Below are positions 32,361 to 40,429 of a stretch of 64,000 nucleotides of DNA, in pieces (within the stretch, counting starts at the first letter, position 1; each line of letters begins with the position of its first letter). Source of the DNA: Acidimicrobiales bacterium. Its GTDB lineage: Bacteria > Actinomycetota > Acidimicrobiia > Acidimicrobiales > DATDAH01. The stretch covers positions 1-64,000 of the forward strand of contig JAEUJM010000011.1 in assembly GCA_016794585.1 (NCBI GenBank), in the 5' to 3' direction. A program made the translations under genes and the position numbers. The notes below the pieces were generated by a model. The model made no database searches. It saw only the letters and a list, made by a program, of their open reading frames with translations, and had not been told where the DNA came from.

Positions 32361-33380
32361 CCTCCAGCCGGGTCCCGGGACGCCCTTGTGGACGATGCCG
32401 AAGCGTGACCGGGCCTCGTCCAACGGCACGTCGGCGTAGGAGAAGTGGTCGAGGGCGATGACGTCGGCGGTGGCCGACCTCGACCGGCGCATCGCGTCGG
32501 CGAAGCGGTCGGCGGCGCCTGGCTCGGCCAGGGTGTCGGCCCGGGCGATGCCCACCTTCTTGCCGCCGACGGTGCGCACCGAGGCGTTCTGGAACAGGGC
32601 GAGGGTGAAGGCGAAGTTCACGAAGGCCCGGGGGTCGTCGGAGGCGCCGGCGATGAAGCCGAAGACCTCGATCTCGCCCTCCGGGTCGGTCCCGTAGTCG
32701 CACAGGACGTGCACCCAGTCGTGGGCCGCGCCCACCTCGTAGATGCCGTGGGGCTCACCGGGGAACGGGAAGCGGTGGAGGGCGTAGAACTCGGCCACCG
32801 CCTTTCCCCAGGACCCGTCGGGGCAGGACGCGAGCGCCTCCCAGCGCCGAGCCACCGCGGGCTCGCCGCCCACGCCGTAGTAGGCGGCCTTCGACCGGGC
32901 CAGCTCGAGCAGGCGGCCGTGGCGGAAGCCCTCGTGCAGGGTCACCTCGGTCGTCCAGCTGTGGCGGATGAAGTCGGCGTGGAGGAGGGCGAGCTCGCCG
33001 CGGGCCGTCTCCCTGCAGAGGGACTGGTAGGGGGCGTGCACCCCGAGCTCGGAGAGGTAACGGCCGGCGTGGCGCTCGACCGCGGGGTCGAGCGGGTGGG
33101 CGATGAGCTCGAGGGCAGCGACGGCGTGGGCCAGCACGTTGCGCTCCGTCTCGGACAGGACCGCGGCGACCTCGGCCGCCGGCGCCGGCTCGACCGGTGG
33201 CAACGCGGTGACCTCGGCGGGGGTCTCGCCGACCACACCCTCGCGGAACGCCGCGCGGATGGCGTCGAACACCGCCTGTTGGCCCGGGTCCAGGGTGCGA
33301 CCCTCGGGACACAGCGCTCCCATGAGCCCGGCCGCGAAGAGCGGACGGTGGGCGGGCGCGGGGACGTTCAGGCCTGGCAC
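32355..33380 (-). CDS. COQ4-like protein
   Basis: 341 residues. The diagnostic part is AAHDWVHVLCDYGTDPEGE near residue 217: the HDxxH-x11-E metal-ligand motif of the COQ4 family. It is followed by EVFGFIAGASDDPRAFVNFA, matching the family's helical core. In eukaryotes COQ4 acts in ubiquinone synthesis, recently linked to ring decarboxylation/hydroxylation. Actinobacteria normally make menaquinone, so a ubiquinone role is not expected. The long N-terminal helical region (about 1-170) is larger than in classical COQ4. Likely a metal-binding enzyme or scaffold for a lipid-like substrate; substrate unknown. Confidence 0.72.
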   Translation of the reverse strand: MPGLNVPAPAHRPLFAAGLMGALCPEGRTLDPGQQAVFDAIRAAFREGVVGETPAEVTALPPVEPAPAAEVAAVLSETERNVLAHAVAALELIAHPLDPAVERHAGRYLSELGVHAPYQSLCRETARGELALLHADFIRHSWTTEVTLHEGFRHGRLLELARSKAAYYGVGGEPAVARRWEALASCPDGSWGKAVAEFYALHRFPFPGEPHGIYEVGAAHDWVHVLCDYGTDPEGEIEVFGFIAGASDDPRAFVNFAFTLALFQNASVRTVGGKKVGIARADTLAEPGAADRFADAMRRSRSATADVIALDHFSYADVPLDEARSRFGIVHKGVPGPGWRG

Positions 33381-33518
33381 GCGTTCATCGTCCCGCTGGG
33401 GACGGCTGCCGAGGTGATCACGGGTTCCGCGGCAGCGCGGCCCGGTGCGGTGCGGGGGACCCGCATCGCGTGGGCCCGCCGTCGGACGGCGCGAGGGGCG
33501 ACATCGTCCACGGGATCG

Positions 33519-33902
33519 TCAGGAAGGCCGGGCCAGCTCCGGCGGCAGCGGCGGCAGGATGCAGAACTCGTTGCCCTCGGGGTCGGCCATCACGATGTGG
33601 GTGTCGCCGTCGGGCTCGTGCACCACTCGCACCTCGTGGCCGCCGAGCTCGATGATGCGTGCCTTGGCGGCGTCGACGTCGTCGACCTCGATGTCGGGGC
33701 GCACCCGCAGCCCCGTCGGCTCCTCGCCCGCAGGCGCGGGCTGGAACGCCAGGTAGACGCCGCCTTTGTCCGGCGTCAGCTGCACCCACTCCTCGACCCG
33801 TTCGGCCACCTCGACGTCGAGCAGCTGGCGCCAGAACTCGGCCAGGCCCTCGTAGTCGTCGGCGTCCACCACCAGCGCCCGGAACCACCCGATGCCTGCC
33901 AT
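33519..33902 (-). CDS. VOC-superfamily (glyoxalase-like) protein
   Basis: 127 residues from ATG 33902. The start IGWFRALVVDADDYEGLAEF and end HIVMADPEGNEFCILPPLP are typical of glyoxalase-like domains of the DPEGNEFC class common in actinobacteria. RVRPDIEVDDVDAAKARIIE begins the second module. The substrate is unknown. It may share a transcript with the hydrolase-fold gene upstream, but a 216-base repeat-bearing gap lies between them. Confidence 0.85.
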   Translation of the reverse strand: MAGIGWFRALVVDADDYEGLAEFWRQLLDVEVAERVEEWVQLTPDKGGVYLAFQPAPAGEEPTGLRVRPDIEVDDVDAAKARIIELGGHEVRVVHEPDGDTHIVMADPEGNEFCILPPLPPELARPS

Positions 33903-33959
33903 TGCCCGTCCTGTCGTCGTCGGCTGCTTCGGTCCGACCGTACCCGCCCCCCGCTCCCG

Positions 33960-34092
33960 CTCTGGGACCACGTGGATGTGCCCGGGAACAGCACGGTGGT
34001 CCCCGAGTGCGAGATCCGGGTCCGGCACCCGCGCAGGGCCCTCGCTCCGGGACCACGAGGTTGTGCCCTCGGACATCAGGGCGGTCCCGGAG
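33960..34092. repeat. Two tandem copies of a palindromic intergenic element
   Basis: Copy 1: CTCTGGGACCAC (33960-33971) pairs with GTGGTCCCCGAG (33996-34007), one wobble. Copy 2: CTCCGGGACC (34045-34054) pairs with GGTCCCGGAG (34083-34092). The loops (24 and 28 bases) are themselves related (TGTGCCC followed by GG-AC). The copies are 85 bases apart in direct orientation, inside the gap between two same-strand genes. Confidence 0.7.
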
Positions 34093-34119
34093 TGCCGGGG
34101 GCGAAGCAGGAGGGCCGGA

Positions 34120-35331
34120 TCAGCCGGCGAAGAGGGCGTCGAGGCGGTCGTAGACCCGGGCGTTGCGGACCTGTGGCGCGCCGATCTCGCAGTCGAGGCC
34201 GGCGCCCTCGGCGGCCGTGAAGTCGAGGCGGGTGGCGCGCGGGCCGAGGGCGGCGAGGACCGGGTCGGCCTGGCCCACGAAGGCCGACGCGTGCTCGGCC
34301 ACGCACACGAGGGTGGGAGAGGCCACGGCGGCGAGGTCGGCTTCGGTGAGGACCGCAGCCGCCAGTGCATCCAGGGCGGCGCGCACCCCGCCGCCGCCCG
34401 GGAACGGGTCGAGCGTCTTCGCGACCCAGAAGGCCAAGTCGGCATCGGACGCCGCCCGGTCGGCGACGGCCCGGTCCAGCGCCTCCGGCTGCGACCGCCA
34501 GAGGGCGGCGAGCTCCTCGGGAAGTCCGGCCACCACGTCGTCGACGAGGCCGGTCACGGCCGGGTCGAGGACCAACGCCGCCACCCGATCTCCGCCGATC
34601 GCCGCGCCCTGCGCCGCCCACAGCCCGCCGTGGTTGATGCCCATCAGGCACACCCGGTCGGCGTCGACCCCGGGTTGCGCCGCCAGCCCGTCGAGCACAG
34701 CCGGCCACACGTCGTCCCAGCGCGGCGCCAACGTCAGGCCACCGTCGTAGAGCGCGGCCCCCTGGCCGGGGCCGTCCAGCAGCAGCACCCGGTAGCCGCG
34801 GGCGAGGGCGTCGGTGAGCCCGGTCATGGGAGCGTCGGACATCGGCGTCTCGATGCCGCCGATGAGCACCACGACGGGGCGGCGCTCGCCCGCGGGCGCC
34901 GCGCCCGCGAACCAGTAGCCGGGAAGTGTCCCGGCGGGTGTGTCGATCGCCGCCAACGCCGCCGGCGTGGGCCAGCACGACACGGCGAGATCCCACGCCG
35001 CCCGGTGCTCGGCCCAGACCGAGCGGGCGCCGGCCGCGTCGGTGCAGGCCGGGGCGTAGTAGTTGCCGGCGAAGAGGTAGTTGGCGGCCCGCAGCGCGCC
35101 GCCGCATGCCGACCGTGGCCGACCGGCAGCGGCATCCGAAGCAGCCGCCGTCGCCAGCGCCCTGCCCCGCGCCAGCCAGGTGTCGCGCCACGACGACGGA
35201 TCGCCGTCGACGACCTCGGCCACCACCGCCAGCACCTCGCCGGGCTCGGCGGTGGCGTACGGCGCGCCGCTGAGCACGCAGCGCACGGCGAAGTCCATGC
35301 CCCCGTCGGCGAGGAAGGTCACGTCGGCCAT
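34120..35331 (-). CDS. Alpha/beta-hydrolase-fold protein lacking the nucleophilic serine
   Basis: 403 residues. An N-terminal helical region (about 1-110) precedes a hydrolase fold like that of the FrsA/dihydroxypseudooxynicotine-hydrolase group: TPAGTLPGYWFAG, RPVVVLIGGIETPM (oxyanion region), YRVLLLDGPGQGAAL, then the nucleophile elbow at about residue 230, which reads LMGINHGGLWAA. Active relatives have G-x-S-x-G-G here; this copy has Asn instead of Ser, confirmed from the codon AAC on the minus strand. The late His/Asp region (VCVAEHASAFVGQAD) is partly kept. It may be a pseudoenzyme or use different chemistry. Confidence 0.75.
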   Translation of the reverse strand: MADVTFLADGGMDFAVRCVLSGAPYATAEPGEVLAVVAEVVDGDPSSWRDTWLARGRALATAAASDAAAGRPRSACGGALRAANYLFAGNYYAPACTDAAGARSVWAEHRAAWDLAVSCWPTPAALAAIDTPAGTLPGYWFAGAAPAGERRPVVVLIGGIETPMSDAPMTGLTDALARGYRVLLLDGPGQGAALYDGGLTLAPRWDDVWPAVLDGLAAQPGVDADRVCLMGINHGGLWAAQGAAIGGDRVAALVLDPAVTGLVDDVVAGLPEELAALWRSQPEALDRAVADRAASDADLAFWVAKTLDPFPGGGGVRAALDALAAAVLTEADLAAVASPTLVCVAEHASAFVGQADPVLAALGPRATRLDFTAAEGAGLDCEIGAPQVRNARVYDRLDALFAG

Positions 35332-35424
35332 CGGCCGCGGACCCTAGCCCTGGTGTTCACGACCCGGCTGCCCGTCGGCCGATCCGGGCGAACGCGGCCG
35401 TGACCGGTCGGGTACGTTGCCGCC

Positions 35425-36282
35425 GTGACCAGCCCCCGCCGGCGCCTCCTCCTGCTCCTCGCCGCCACGCTGGCGACCGGTTCACTCGGCGCCTGCGGGA
35501 GCGGAGGAGGGAGCGACGCCGAGGCCAGTGCCACCAGCGCCCCCACGGCGACGACCGAGGAGGTCACCACGACGTCGTCCACCCCCTCCACGACCGCCCC
35601 CGCCACCTTCGCCGACGGCCTCGTGGCCCGGTGGACCGACGAGCTCGGCGACGCCACGCTCGCGCAGGAGCTCGTCGACGGCCTCGGCGCCGACGGCGTG
35701 GCGCAGTTCGAGGCGCTGGTCGGCCTCGACGCCGTCTTCACCGACCCGCTCGTGTCGATGGTGCCGCCCACCGTGCCCGTCGACGAGGTCGACAGCGTCG
35801 TGGTCTACGCCTTCGGCAACCGGGAGGCCGCCGACGGAACGCTCAGCGCCGGGCCCATGAACGAGGACCTTGCCCAGGTCACCGCCGACTTCGTGGCCGA
35901 GCACCCCGTCCCCGTCTTCGCCCAGTGGGAGGTCGCCGAGCTGCTGGTCGACCAGGGCGTCGCCGACGTCACCTCCATCGACCCCGACACGGGGCCCGAC
36001 GGCGAGGTCGTCTACCTGAGCACCGCCGGGGTGGCCGAGAAAGCCGTCACCCTGGCAGACGACGCCGGGGTCGACCTCGGCCAAGTGGGCGTCATCGCCT
36101 TCGCCGACCATGCGGTGCGCTGCGTGCTCACCAGCGAGGCCGCGGGGATGGCCGGCGCCGCCGTGCCCGAGGGCGTGGACCTGCCCGGCGAGTACGACCC
36201 GCAGTCCGGCCAAGCGTGGACCCGTGACCGTGCCACCTACCTGCTCACCGATCTCCAGGGTCGCCTTCTCGCGGCTCAGTAG
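35425..36282 (+). CDS. Lipoprotein of unknown function
   Basis: 285 residues from GTG 35425; TACGTT at 35413-35418 is 6 bases before it, so probably leaderless. A signal peptide ends in the lipobox LGAC, followed by a Ser/Thr-rich linker. The mature domain contains VDSVVVYAFGNREAADGTLS, VPVFAQWEVAELLVDQGV and VGVIAFADHAVRCVLTSEAA, an alternating strand/helix pattern that recalls YdcF/DUF218-like Rossmann domains, but the match is too weak to name. Confidence 0.75.
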   Translation: MTSPRRRLLLLLAATLATGSLGACGSGGGSDAEASATSAPTATTEEVTTTSSTPSTTAPATFADGLVARWTDELGDATLAQELVDGLGADGVAQFEALVGLDAVFTDPLVSMVPPTVPVDEVDSVVVYAFGNREAADGTLSAGPMNEDLAQVTADFVAEHPVPVFAQWEVAELLVDQGVADVTSIDPDTGPDGEVVYLSTAGVAEKAVTLADDAGVDLGQVGVIAFADHAVRCVLTSEAAGMAGAAVPEGVDLPGEYDPQSGQAWTRDRATYLLTDLQGRLLAAQ

Positions 36283-36332
36283 AGTTGAAAGCGGCGTCGG
36301 CTCTCGACCTCGTCACGTCGGGTGCGAGGGAG

Positions 36333-37451
36333 TCACCACGGCTCGTCGGCGATCATTCTGCGGGTCGCCTCGTCGCTCCAAGCGAGCTCATCGGAGAACG
36401 TCAGAGCGCCGACCTCGTCGGCGAAGCGGGGGAGGACCAGCTCGGCGAACCGTCGGGCCTCGTCGTCCAGCGGGTAGCCCGAGAGGATGAACGAGTCGAT
36501 GCCGAGCGCCGCGTAGGCGCGGAGCTTGGCCTCGACCTGGTCGGGGTCGCCGACGATCGCCGCGCCGACGCCGCTGCGGGCCACGCCGATGCCCGTCCAG
36601 AGGTGCTCCTCGGCGAAGCCGTCGTCGCCCGCTGCCGCCCGCAGCGCGTCCTGGCGCTGCACGCCGACCGACTGGTGGTCGTGGGACGACTCCTTGAGGC
36701 GTCGGCCGACGTCCGGGTCGAGCTCGCTCACCAGCTCGGCGGCCGCCCGCCGGGCCTCGGCCTCGGTGGGGCGGACGATCACGTGGGTGCGCAGCCCGAA
36801 CGCGAGGGTGCGATCGTGGGCGGCGGCCCGACCCCGCAGGTCCTCCACGAGCGCCCCGATGGACGCCACCCCCTCCACCCACATCAGGTAGCAGTCGGCG
36901 TGCTCGGCGGCGACGGCCTTGGCAGGCTCGGAGGTCCCCCCGAAGTACATCGGCGGCGGCGTGCGGGTTCGGGTCGGCGCGGTGGGCAGGTCGTAGGTCC
37001 ACCACCGCCCCTCGTGGCGCACGTGGTCGGCGGTCCAGAACGCCCGCAACAGGGCCATGGCCTCGGCCGTGCGGGCGTAGCGGTCCTCCGAGGACAGGGT
37101 CTCGCCGGCCAGTTCGCTGGAGATGATGTTGACGGTCAGCCGCCCGTCCATGACCTGCTGGAGCGACTTGGCCGCCCGGGCGAACATCGGCGGGTCGAAC
37201 TCGCCCACCCGCACCGCCGGCAACAAGCGGGTCGACCCGGTCATCGGCCCGAGCGCCGACGCCAGCGTCCACGGGTCCATCCCCGGCACGTAGCTCGACG
37301 GGATCAGGACGTTCTGGAAGCCCAGGGTGTCGGCCAGGCCGATGACCCGGCGGTTGTAGGCGAACGTCGCCCGCCGCGCCGGGTCGGCCACGCCGAGGCG
37401 GGCCGTGTCGCCGAGACACGACGGCGCGAACCACGAGAGCTCGAGGGGCAC
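36333..37451 (-). CDS. Flavin-dependent LLM-class monooxygenase, SsuD-like
   Basis: 372 residues from GTG 37451. A luciferase-like TIM barrel: LELSWFAPSCLGDT at the start (SsuD-type), TLGFQNVLIPSSYVPGMDPW, DGRLTVNIISSELAGE (SsuD-like VNIVnGxxxxE block), PPPMYFGGTSEPA and C-terminal IDSFILSGYPLDDEARRFAE. These match FMNH2-dependent alkanesulfonate monooxygenases, which release sulfite from sulfonates. It needs a separate flavin reductase, not seen here. Substrate identity is uncertain, but a sulfur-acquisition role fits the sulfatases and SulP elsewhere in the window. Confidence 0.88.
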   Translation of the reverse strand: MPLELSWFAPSCLGDTARLGVADPARRATFAYNRRVIGLADTLGFQNVLIPSSYVPGMDPWTLASALGPMTGSTRLLPAVRVGEFDPPMFARAAKSLQQVMDGRLTVNIISSELAGETLSSEDRYARTAEAMALLRAFWTADHVRHEGRWWTYDLPTAPTRTRTPPPMYFGGTSEPAKAVAAEHADCYLMWVEGVASIGALVEDLRGRAAAHDRTLAFGLRTHVIVRPTEAEARRAAAELVSELDPDVGRRLKESSHDHQSVGVQRQDALRAAAGDDGFAEEHLWTGIGVARSGVGAAIVGDPDQVEAKLRAYAALGIDSFILSGYPLDDEARRFAELVLPRFADEVGALTFSDELAWSDEATRRMIADEPW

Positions 37452-37500
37452 GCCCCCAGTCTCCCCGGTCGCGCCCCGCCCATCCGATTCTGGGGCCGGG

Positions 37501-38313
37501 TCAGACCTGGCGGTAGCGGCGGATGGCCAGGGGAGCGAAGACCGCCACGATGGCGATCATCCACAGGAAGGCCTTGAACACCGGTCCCGCGGTGGGCCCG
37601 CCGAGGCAGAGGGCCCGGACCGCGTCGACGGTGATGGAGACCGGTTGGTGCTCGGCGAAGGCCTGCAGCCAGCCGGGCATCGTGTTCAGCGGCACGAAGG
37701 CCGACGAGGCGAACACCAGCGGGGCGAGGATGGGGAACGACGCCGCCTGCGCGGTCTCGGCGTCGCCCACGGTCATGCCCACGAAGGCGAAGACCCATGA
37801 CAGCGCGAACGAGAAGAGCAGGACGATGCCGAGGCCGGCGAGGAAGGCCAGGGCGTTGGTCTCCCAGCGGAAGCCGACGAGGAAGCCGACCACCGCCATC
37901 AGTGCCACCACGAAGACGTTGCGGCACAGATCGGCGAGGGTACGACCGACCAGGACCGCCGACCGGGCCATCGGAAGCGACCGGAAGCGGTCGATGAGAC
38001 CGTTCTGCATGTCCTCGGCGAGGCCGACACCGGTGCTCAGCGCGCCGAAGGTGACGGTCTGCACGAAGATCCCGGCCATCAGGTAGTTCACGTACGACGT
38101 GCCCGGCACGGAGATGGCGCCGCCGAACACGAAGCGGAACATCAGCACGAAGATCACCGGCTGCACGGTGGCGAACACGATGAGCTGCGGCTTGCGGCGC
38201 AGGTTCAGCAGGTTGCGCCACGTGAGGGTCATCGCGTCTGCCACGGCGGTGTGGCGTGAGCCGGCGGCGGGTGAGCCGACGCGGCCGGTGGGGTCGAGCG
38301 TGGCGGTGGCCAT
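37501..38313 (-). CDS. ABC-2 type permease, DrrB-like
   Basis: 270 residues. Six membrane helices with the ABC2_membrane pattern: TWRNLLNLRRKPQLIVFATV, VQTVTFGALSTGVGLAEDMQ, GLIDRFRSLPMARSAVLVGR and a late FPLAPLVFASSAFVPLNTMP-like loop (FPILAPLVFASSAFVPLNTM). This is the daunorubicin/antibiotic-efflux permease family. Its ATG overlaps the ATPase stop by one base (TGATG), so the two form a transporter operon. Confidence 0.92.
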   Translation of the reverse strand: MATATLDPTGRVGSPAAGSRHTAVADAMTLTWRNLLNLRRKPQLIVFATVQPVIFVLMFRFVFGGAISVPGTSYVNYLMAGIFVQTVTFGALSTGVGLAEDMQNGLIDRFRSLPMARSAVLVGRTLADLCRNVFVVALMAVVGFLVGFRWETNALAFLAGLGIVLLFSFALSWVFAFVGMTVGDAETAQAASFPILAPLVFASSAFVPLNTMPGWLQAFAEHQPVSITVDAVRALCLGGPTAGPVFKAFLWMIAIVAVFAPLAIRRYRQV

Positions 38314-39296
38314 CAGGCGGCTCCTCGGGTCTCGGCGACCGGGGCGCCGTCGGACGGGGGGTCCTCGGCCGGGCGGCCGGTGAGGCTGAGGAAGACGTCG
38401 TCGAGGGTGGGCTCGCGCAGGGCGGCGGTGGTGGGCTCGAGCCCGGCCTCGTCGAGGACGCGGACCGCGGCGAGCATCGAGCGGGCGCCTTCGCTGACCG
38501 TGACCCGCAGGAGGTGGCCGTCCACGGCCGGCTGGCCGATGTCGGCGAGCAGGCCGCTCGCCCGGGTGGTTTCGTCCTGGTTGGTGAAGCCCAGCTCGAG
38601 GACGGTCGAGCCGAGGCGGGCCTTCAGCTCCGTCGCCGTGCCCTCGGCGATGACGGTCCCGTGGTCGATGACCACGATGCGGTCGGCCAGTCGGTCGGCC
38701 TCCTCCAGGTACTGGGTGGTCAACAGCAGGGTGGTGCCGTCGTCGACGAGCTGCTCGATGGTGGCCCACAGGTCGTTGCGACCCTGCGGGTCGAGCCCCG
38801 TCGTGGGCTCGTCGAGGAAGAGGACCGGCGGACGGTGCACGAGGGCGGCGGCGAGGTCGAGGCGCCGGCGCATACCGCCGGAGTAGGTGCGCACCTGGCG
38901 ATCGTCGGCGGCATCGGCCAGGTCGAACTGCTCGAGCAGTTCGTCCGCCCGGGCCCGGATCGCGGCCTTGCCGAGGTGGGTGAGGCGCCCCACCATGTGC
39001 AGGTTCTCGCGGCCGGTGAGGAACTCGTCCACTGCGGCGTACTGGCCGGCGAGCCCGATCGAGGTGCGGACCGCCTGGCGGTCGGTGGTCACGTCCCGCC
39101 CGAGCACGTGGGCGGTGCCGGTGTCGGGCGGGAGGAGGGTGGTGAGGATGCGCACGGAGGTGGTCTTGCCCGCCCCGTTGGGGCCGAGCAGGCCGAGCAC
39201 CGTGCCGCGGGGGACGTCGAAGGACACGTCGCGCAGGGCCTCGACCTCACCGAAGCGCTTGCCGATGCCGTCCACGACGATGGCGGGCTCTGTCAT
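38313..39296 (-). CDS. ABC exporter ATP-binding protein, DrrA-like
   Basis: 327 residues from ATG 39296; TAGGGT on the minus strand lies 7 bases before it, favouring this over a GTG/ATG further upstream. Walker [12 protein letters not shown]-loop, signature YSGGMRRRLDLAAALVHRPP and Walker B VLFLDEPTTGLDP are intact. The C-terminal 80 residues (LREPTLDDVFLSLTGRPAED) match the DrrA-specific extension needed for coupling to DrrB. It likely exports an antibiotic or other hydrophobic compound. It is divergent from a MarR gene, with MarR-like operators over its -35 region. Confidence 0.93.
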   Translation of the reverse strand: MTEPAIVVDGIGKRFGEVEALRDVSFDVPRGTVLGLLGPNGAGKTTSVRILTTLLPPDTGTAHVLGRDVTTDRQAVRTSIGLAGQYAAVDEFLTGRENLHMVGRLTHLGKAAIRARADELLEQFDLADAADDRQVRTYSGGMRRRLDLAAALVHRPPVLFLDEPTTGLDPQGRNDLWATIEQLVDDGTTLLLTTQYLEEADRLADRIVVIDHGTVIAEGTATELKARLGSTVLELGFTNQDETTRASGLLADIGQPAVDGHLLRVTVSEGARSMLAAVRVLDEAGLEPTTAALREPTLDDVFLSLTGRPAEDPPSDGAPVAETRGAA

Positions 39297-39324
39297 GGCG
39301 GCCACCCTATCCACGGATCCTTGA

Positions 39325-39357
39325 ACTTGGTCAAGTGTTTAACGACTCAATCATTGA
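39325..39357. promoter_or_regulatory. Two MarR-type operators between drrA-like and marR genes
   Basis: ACTTG-GT-CAAGT at 39325-39336 and TCAAT-C-ATTGA at 39347-39357 are both inverted repeats with 5-bp arms. The first covers a -35-like TTGACC of the exporter promoter (whose -10 is TAGGGT). The second covers TTGAAG (39354-39359), which with TATCCT (39376-39381) at 16-base spacing forms the marR promoter. The layout predicts repression of both genes by one MarR dimer type. Confidence 0.7.
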
Positions 39358-39388
39358 AGGGCCAAAGAACGTGGGTATCCTGAGGGGC

Positions 39389-39823
39389 ATGGGCGCGAGC
39401 AAGGACGAGCTGGCCTCGTCGGTCTGGCAGCGCATCTTCCGTCTCGTGCAGAGCCGCAAGGACGAGTTCCTCGCCATCTCCGCCGAGGTGGGGCTGACGC
39501 CTGCCCACATGCACGCCCTGCTCTCGCTGGACCCCGACGAGCCCAAGCCCATGCGCTCGCTGGCCGCGGACTGGAAGTGCGACGCGTCCAACGTCACCTT
39601 CCTGGCCGATCGCCTCGAGGAGGCCGGCTACGTCGAGCGGCGGGTCAGCCCGACCGATCGGCGGGTGAAGATCCTCCAGCTCACCGACGCCGGCCTCGCC
39701 GCCCGCGCCACCCTCCACGAGCGGATGAGCGTGCCGCCCGACGCGCTCCTGGCGCTCAGCGCGAGCGACCTGCGGTCGCTCGACGAGTTGCTCTCGGGCG
39801 TCGATCCGGAGGTCGCCGGGTAA
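39389..39823 (+). CDS. MarR-family transcriptional regulator
   Basis: 144 residues from ATG 39389, with -10 TATCCT 7 bases before it (leaderless). Winged helix-turn-helix: PMRSLAADWKCDASNVTFLA (recognition helix region) and wing motif ERRVSPTDRRVKILQLTDAG with the family's DxR and LT. The flanking helices form the dimer domain. It probably represses itself and the DrrAB-like exporter until a ligand binds. Confidence 0.93.
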   Translation: MGASKDELASSVWQRIFRLVQSRKDEFLAISAEVGLTPAHMHALLSLDPDEPKPMRSLAADWKCDASNVTFLADRLEEAGYVERRVSPTDRRVKILQLTDAGLAARATLHERMSVPPDALLALSASDLRSLDELLSGVDPEVAG

Positions 39824-39874
39824 GGTCATCGTGTTCCCCGGGCGGGTCGCAGCGGGCGAGAAGGAGCCAGAGCC

Positions 39875-40351
39875 ATGTCGACCCAGGTGCACTCCCAGGT
39901 CCCTCCGACGTCGCGTCGGCCCCGCCGCCGGCGCCGCGTCGTCGCCCTCCTCGCGCTGGGGCTGACCGTCAGCCTCGTCGCGTCCTCGTGCGTCTCGTCC
40001 GACCAGACGACGGTGTTCAACCAGATCAACAACTCACGGACGTCGCGCGGTATCGGGGCCACCGGGGCGAACCAGTGGCTGTCGGACTTCGCCCAGGACT
40101 GGGCCGAGTGGATGGCCGCCACCTGCACGGTGGGGCACAGCCGGACCTACGCGTCGGCGAACCCCTACCGCTGGCGCCGCCTCGCCGAGAACGTGGGCCG
40201 CGCCACCTCGCTCTCCGCCATGCACAACGCCTTCATGAACTCGTCCTCCCACCGCGCCAACATCTTGAACCCGGCCTTCAACTACTCGGGGACGGGGGTG
40301 GCCAAGGGCTGTGGCTACTACTTCGTGGTCCACGAGTTCATGCAGTACTGA
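39875..40351 (+). CDS. Secreted CAP-domain (SCP/PR-1-like) protein
   Basis: 158 residues. A basic N-terminus and signal segment (VVALLALGLTVSLVASSCVS) end in a Cys that could be lipidated, though the lipobox is weak. The CAP domain follows: NNSRTSRGIGATGANQWLSD, GHSRTYA, RRLAENVGR, SSSHRANILNPAF and the final VVHEF. These supply the conserved His and Glu residues of the CAP cavity. Bacterial CAP proteins are extracellular with mostly unknown roles. TAAGGT at 39821-39826 may be its -10. Confidence 0.9.
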   Translation: MSTQVHSQVPPTSRRPRRRRRVVALLALGLTVSLVASSCVSSDQTTVFNQINNSRTSRGIGATGANQWLSDFAQDWAEWMAATCTVGHSRTYASANPYRWRRLAENVGRATSLSAMHNAFMNSSSHRANILNPAFNYSGTGVAKGCGYYFVVHEFMQY

Positions 40352-40429
40352 GCTCCAGGAGCTCGAGCGGACCCGCGCCTGCGGGCACCCGGGCGTAGCC
40401 TTGCCGGGACCCTCGCGAGGAGAGCACCC

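Noticed and set aside
37451-37500. CCCCAG...CTGGGG as a terminator between the SsuD-like gene and the DrrB-like gene
   Set aside because: The arms are only 6 bp with a loop over 30 bases; not convincing.
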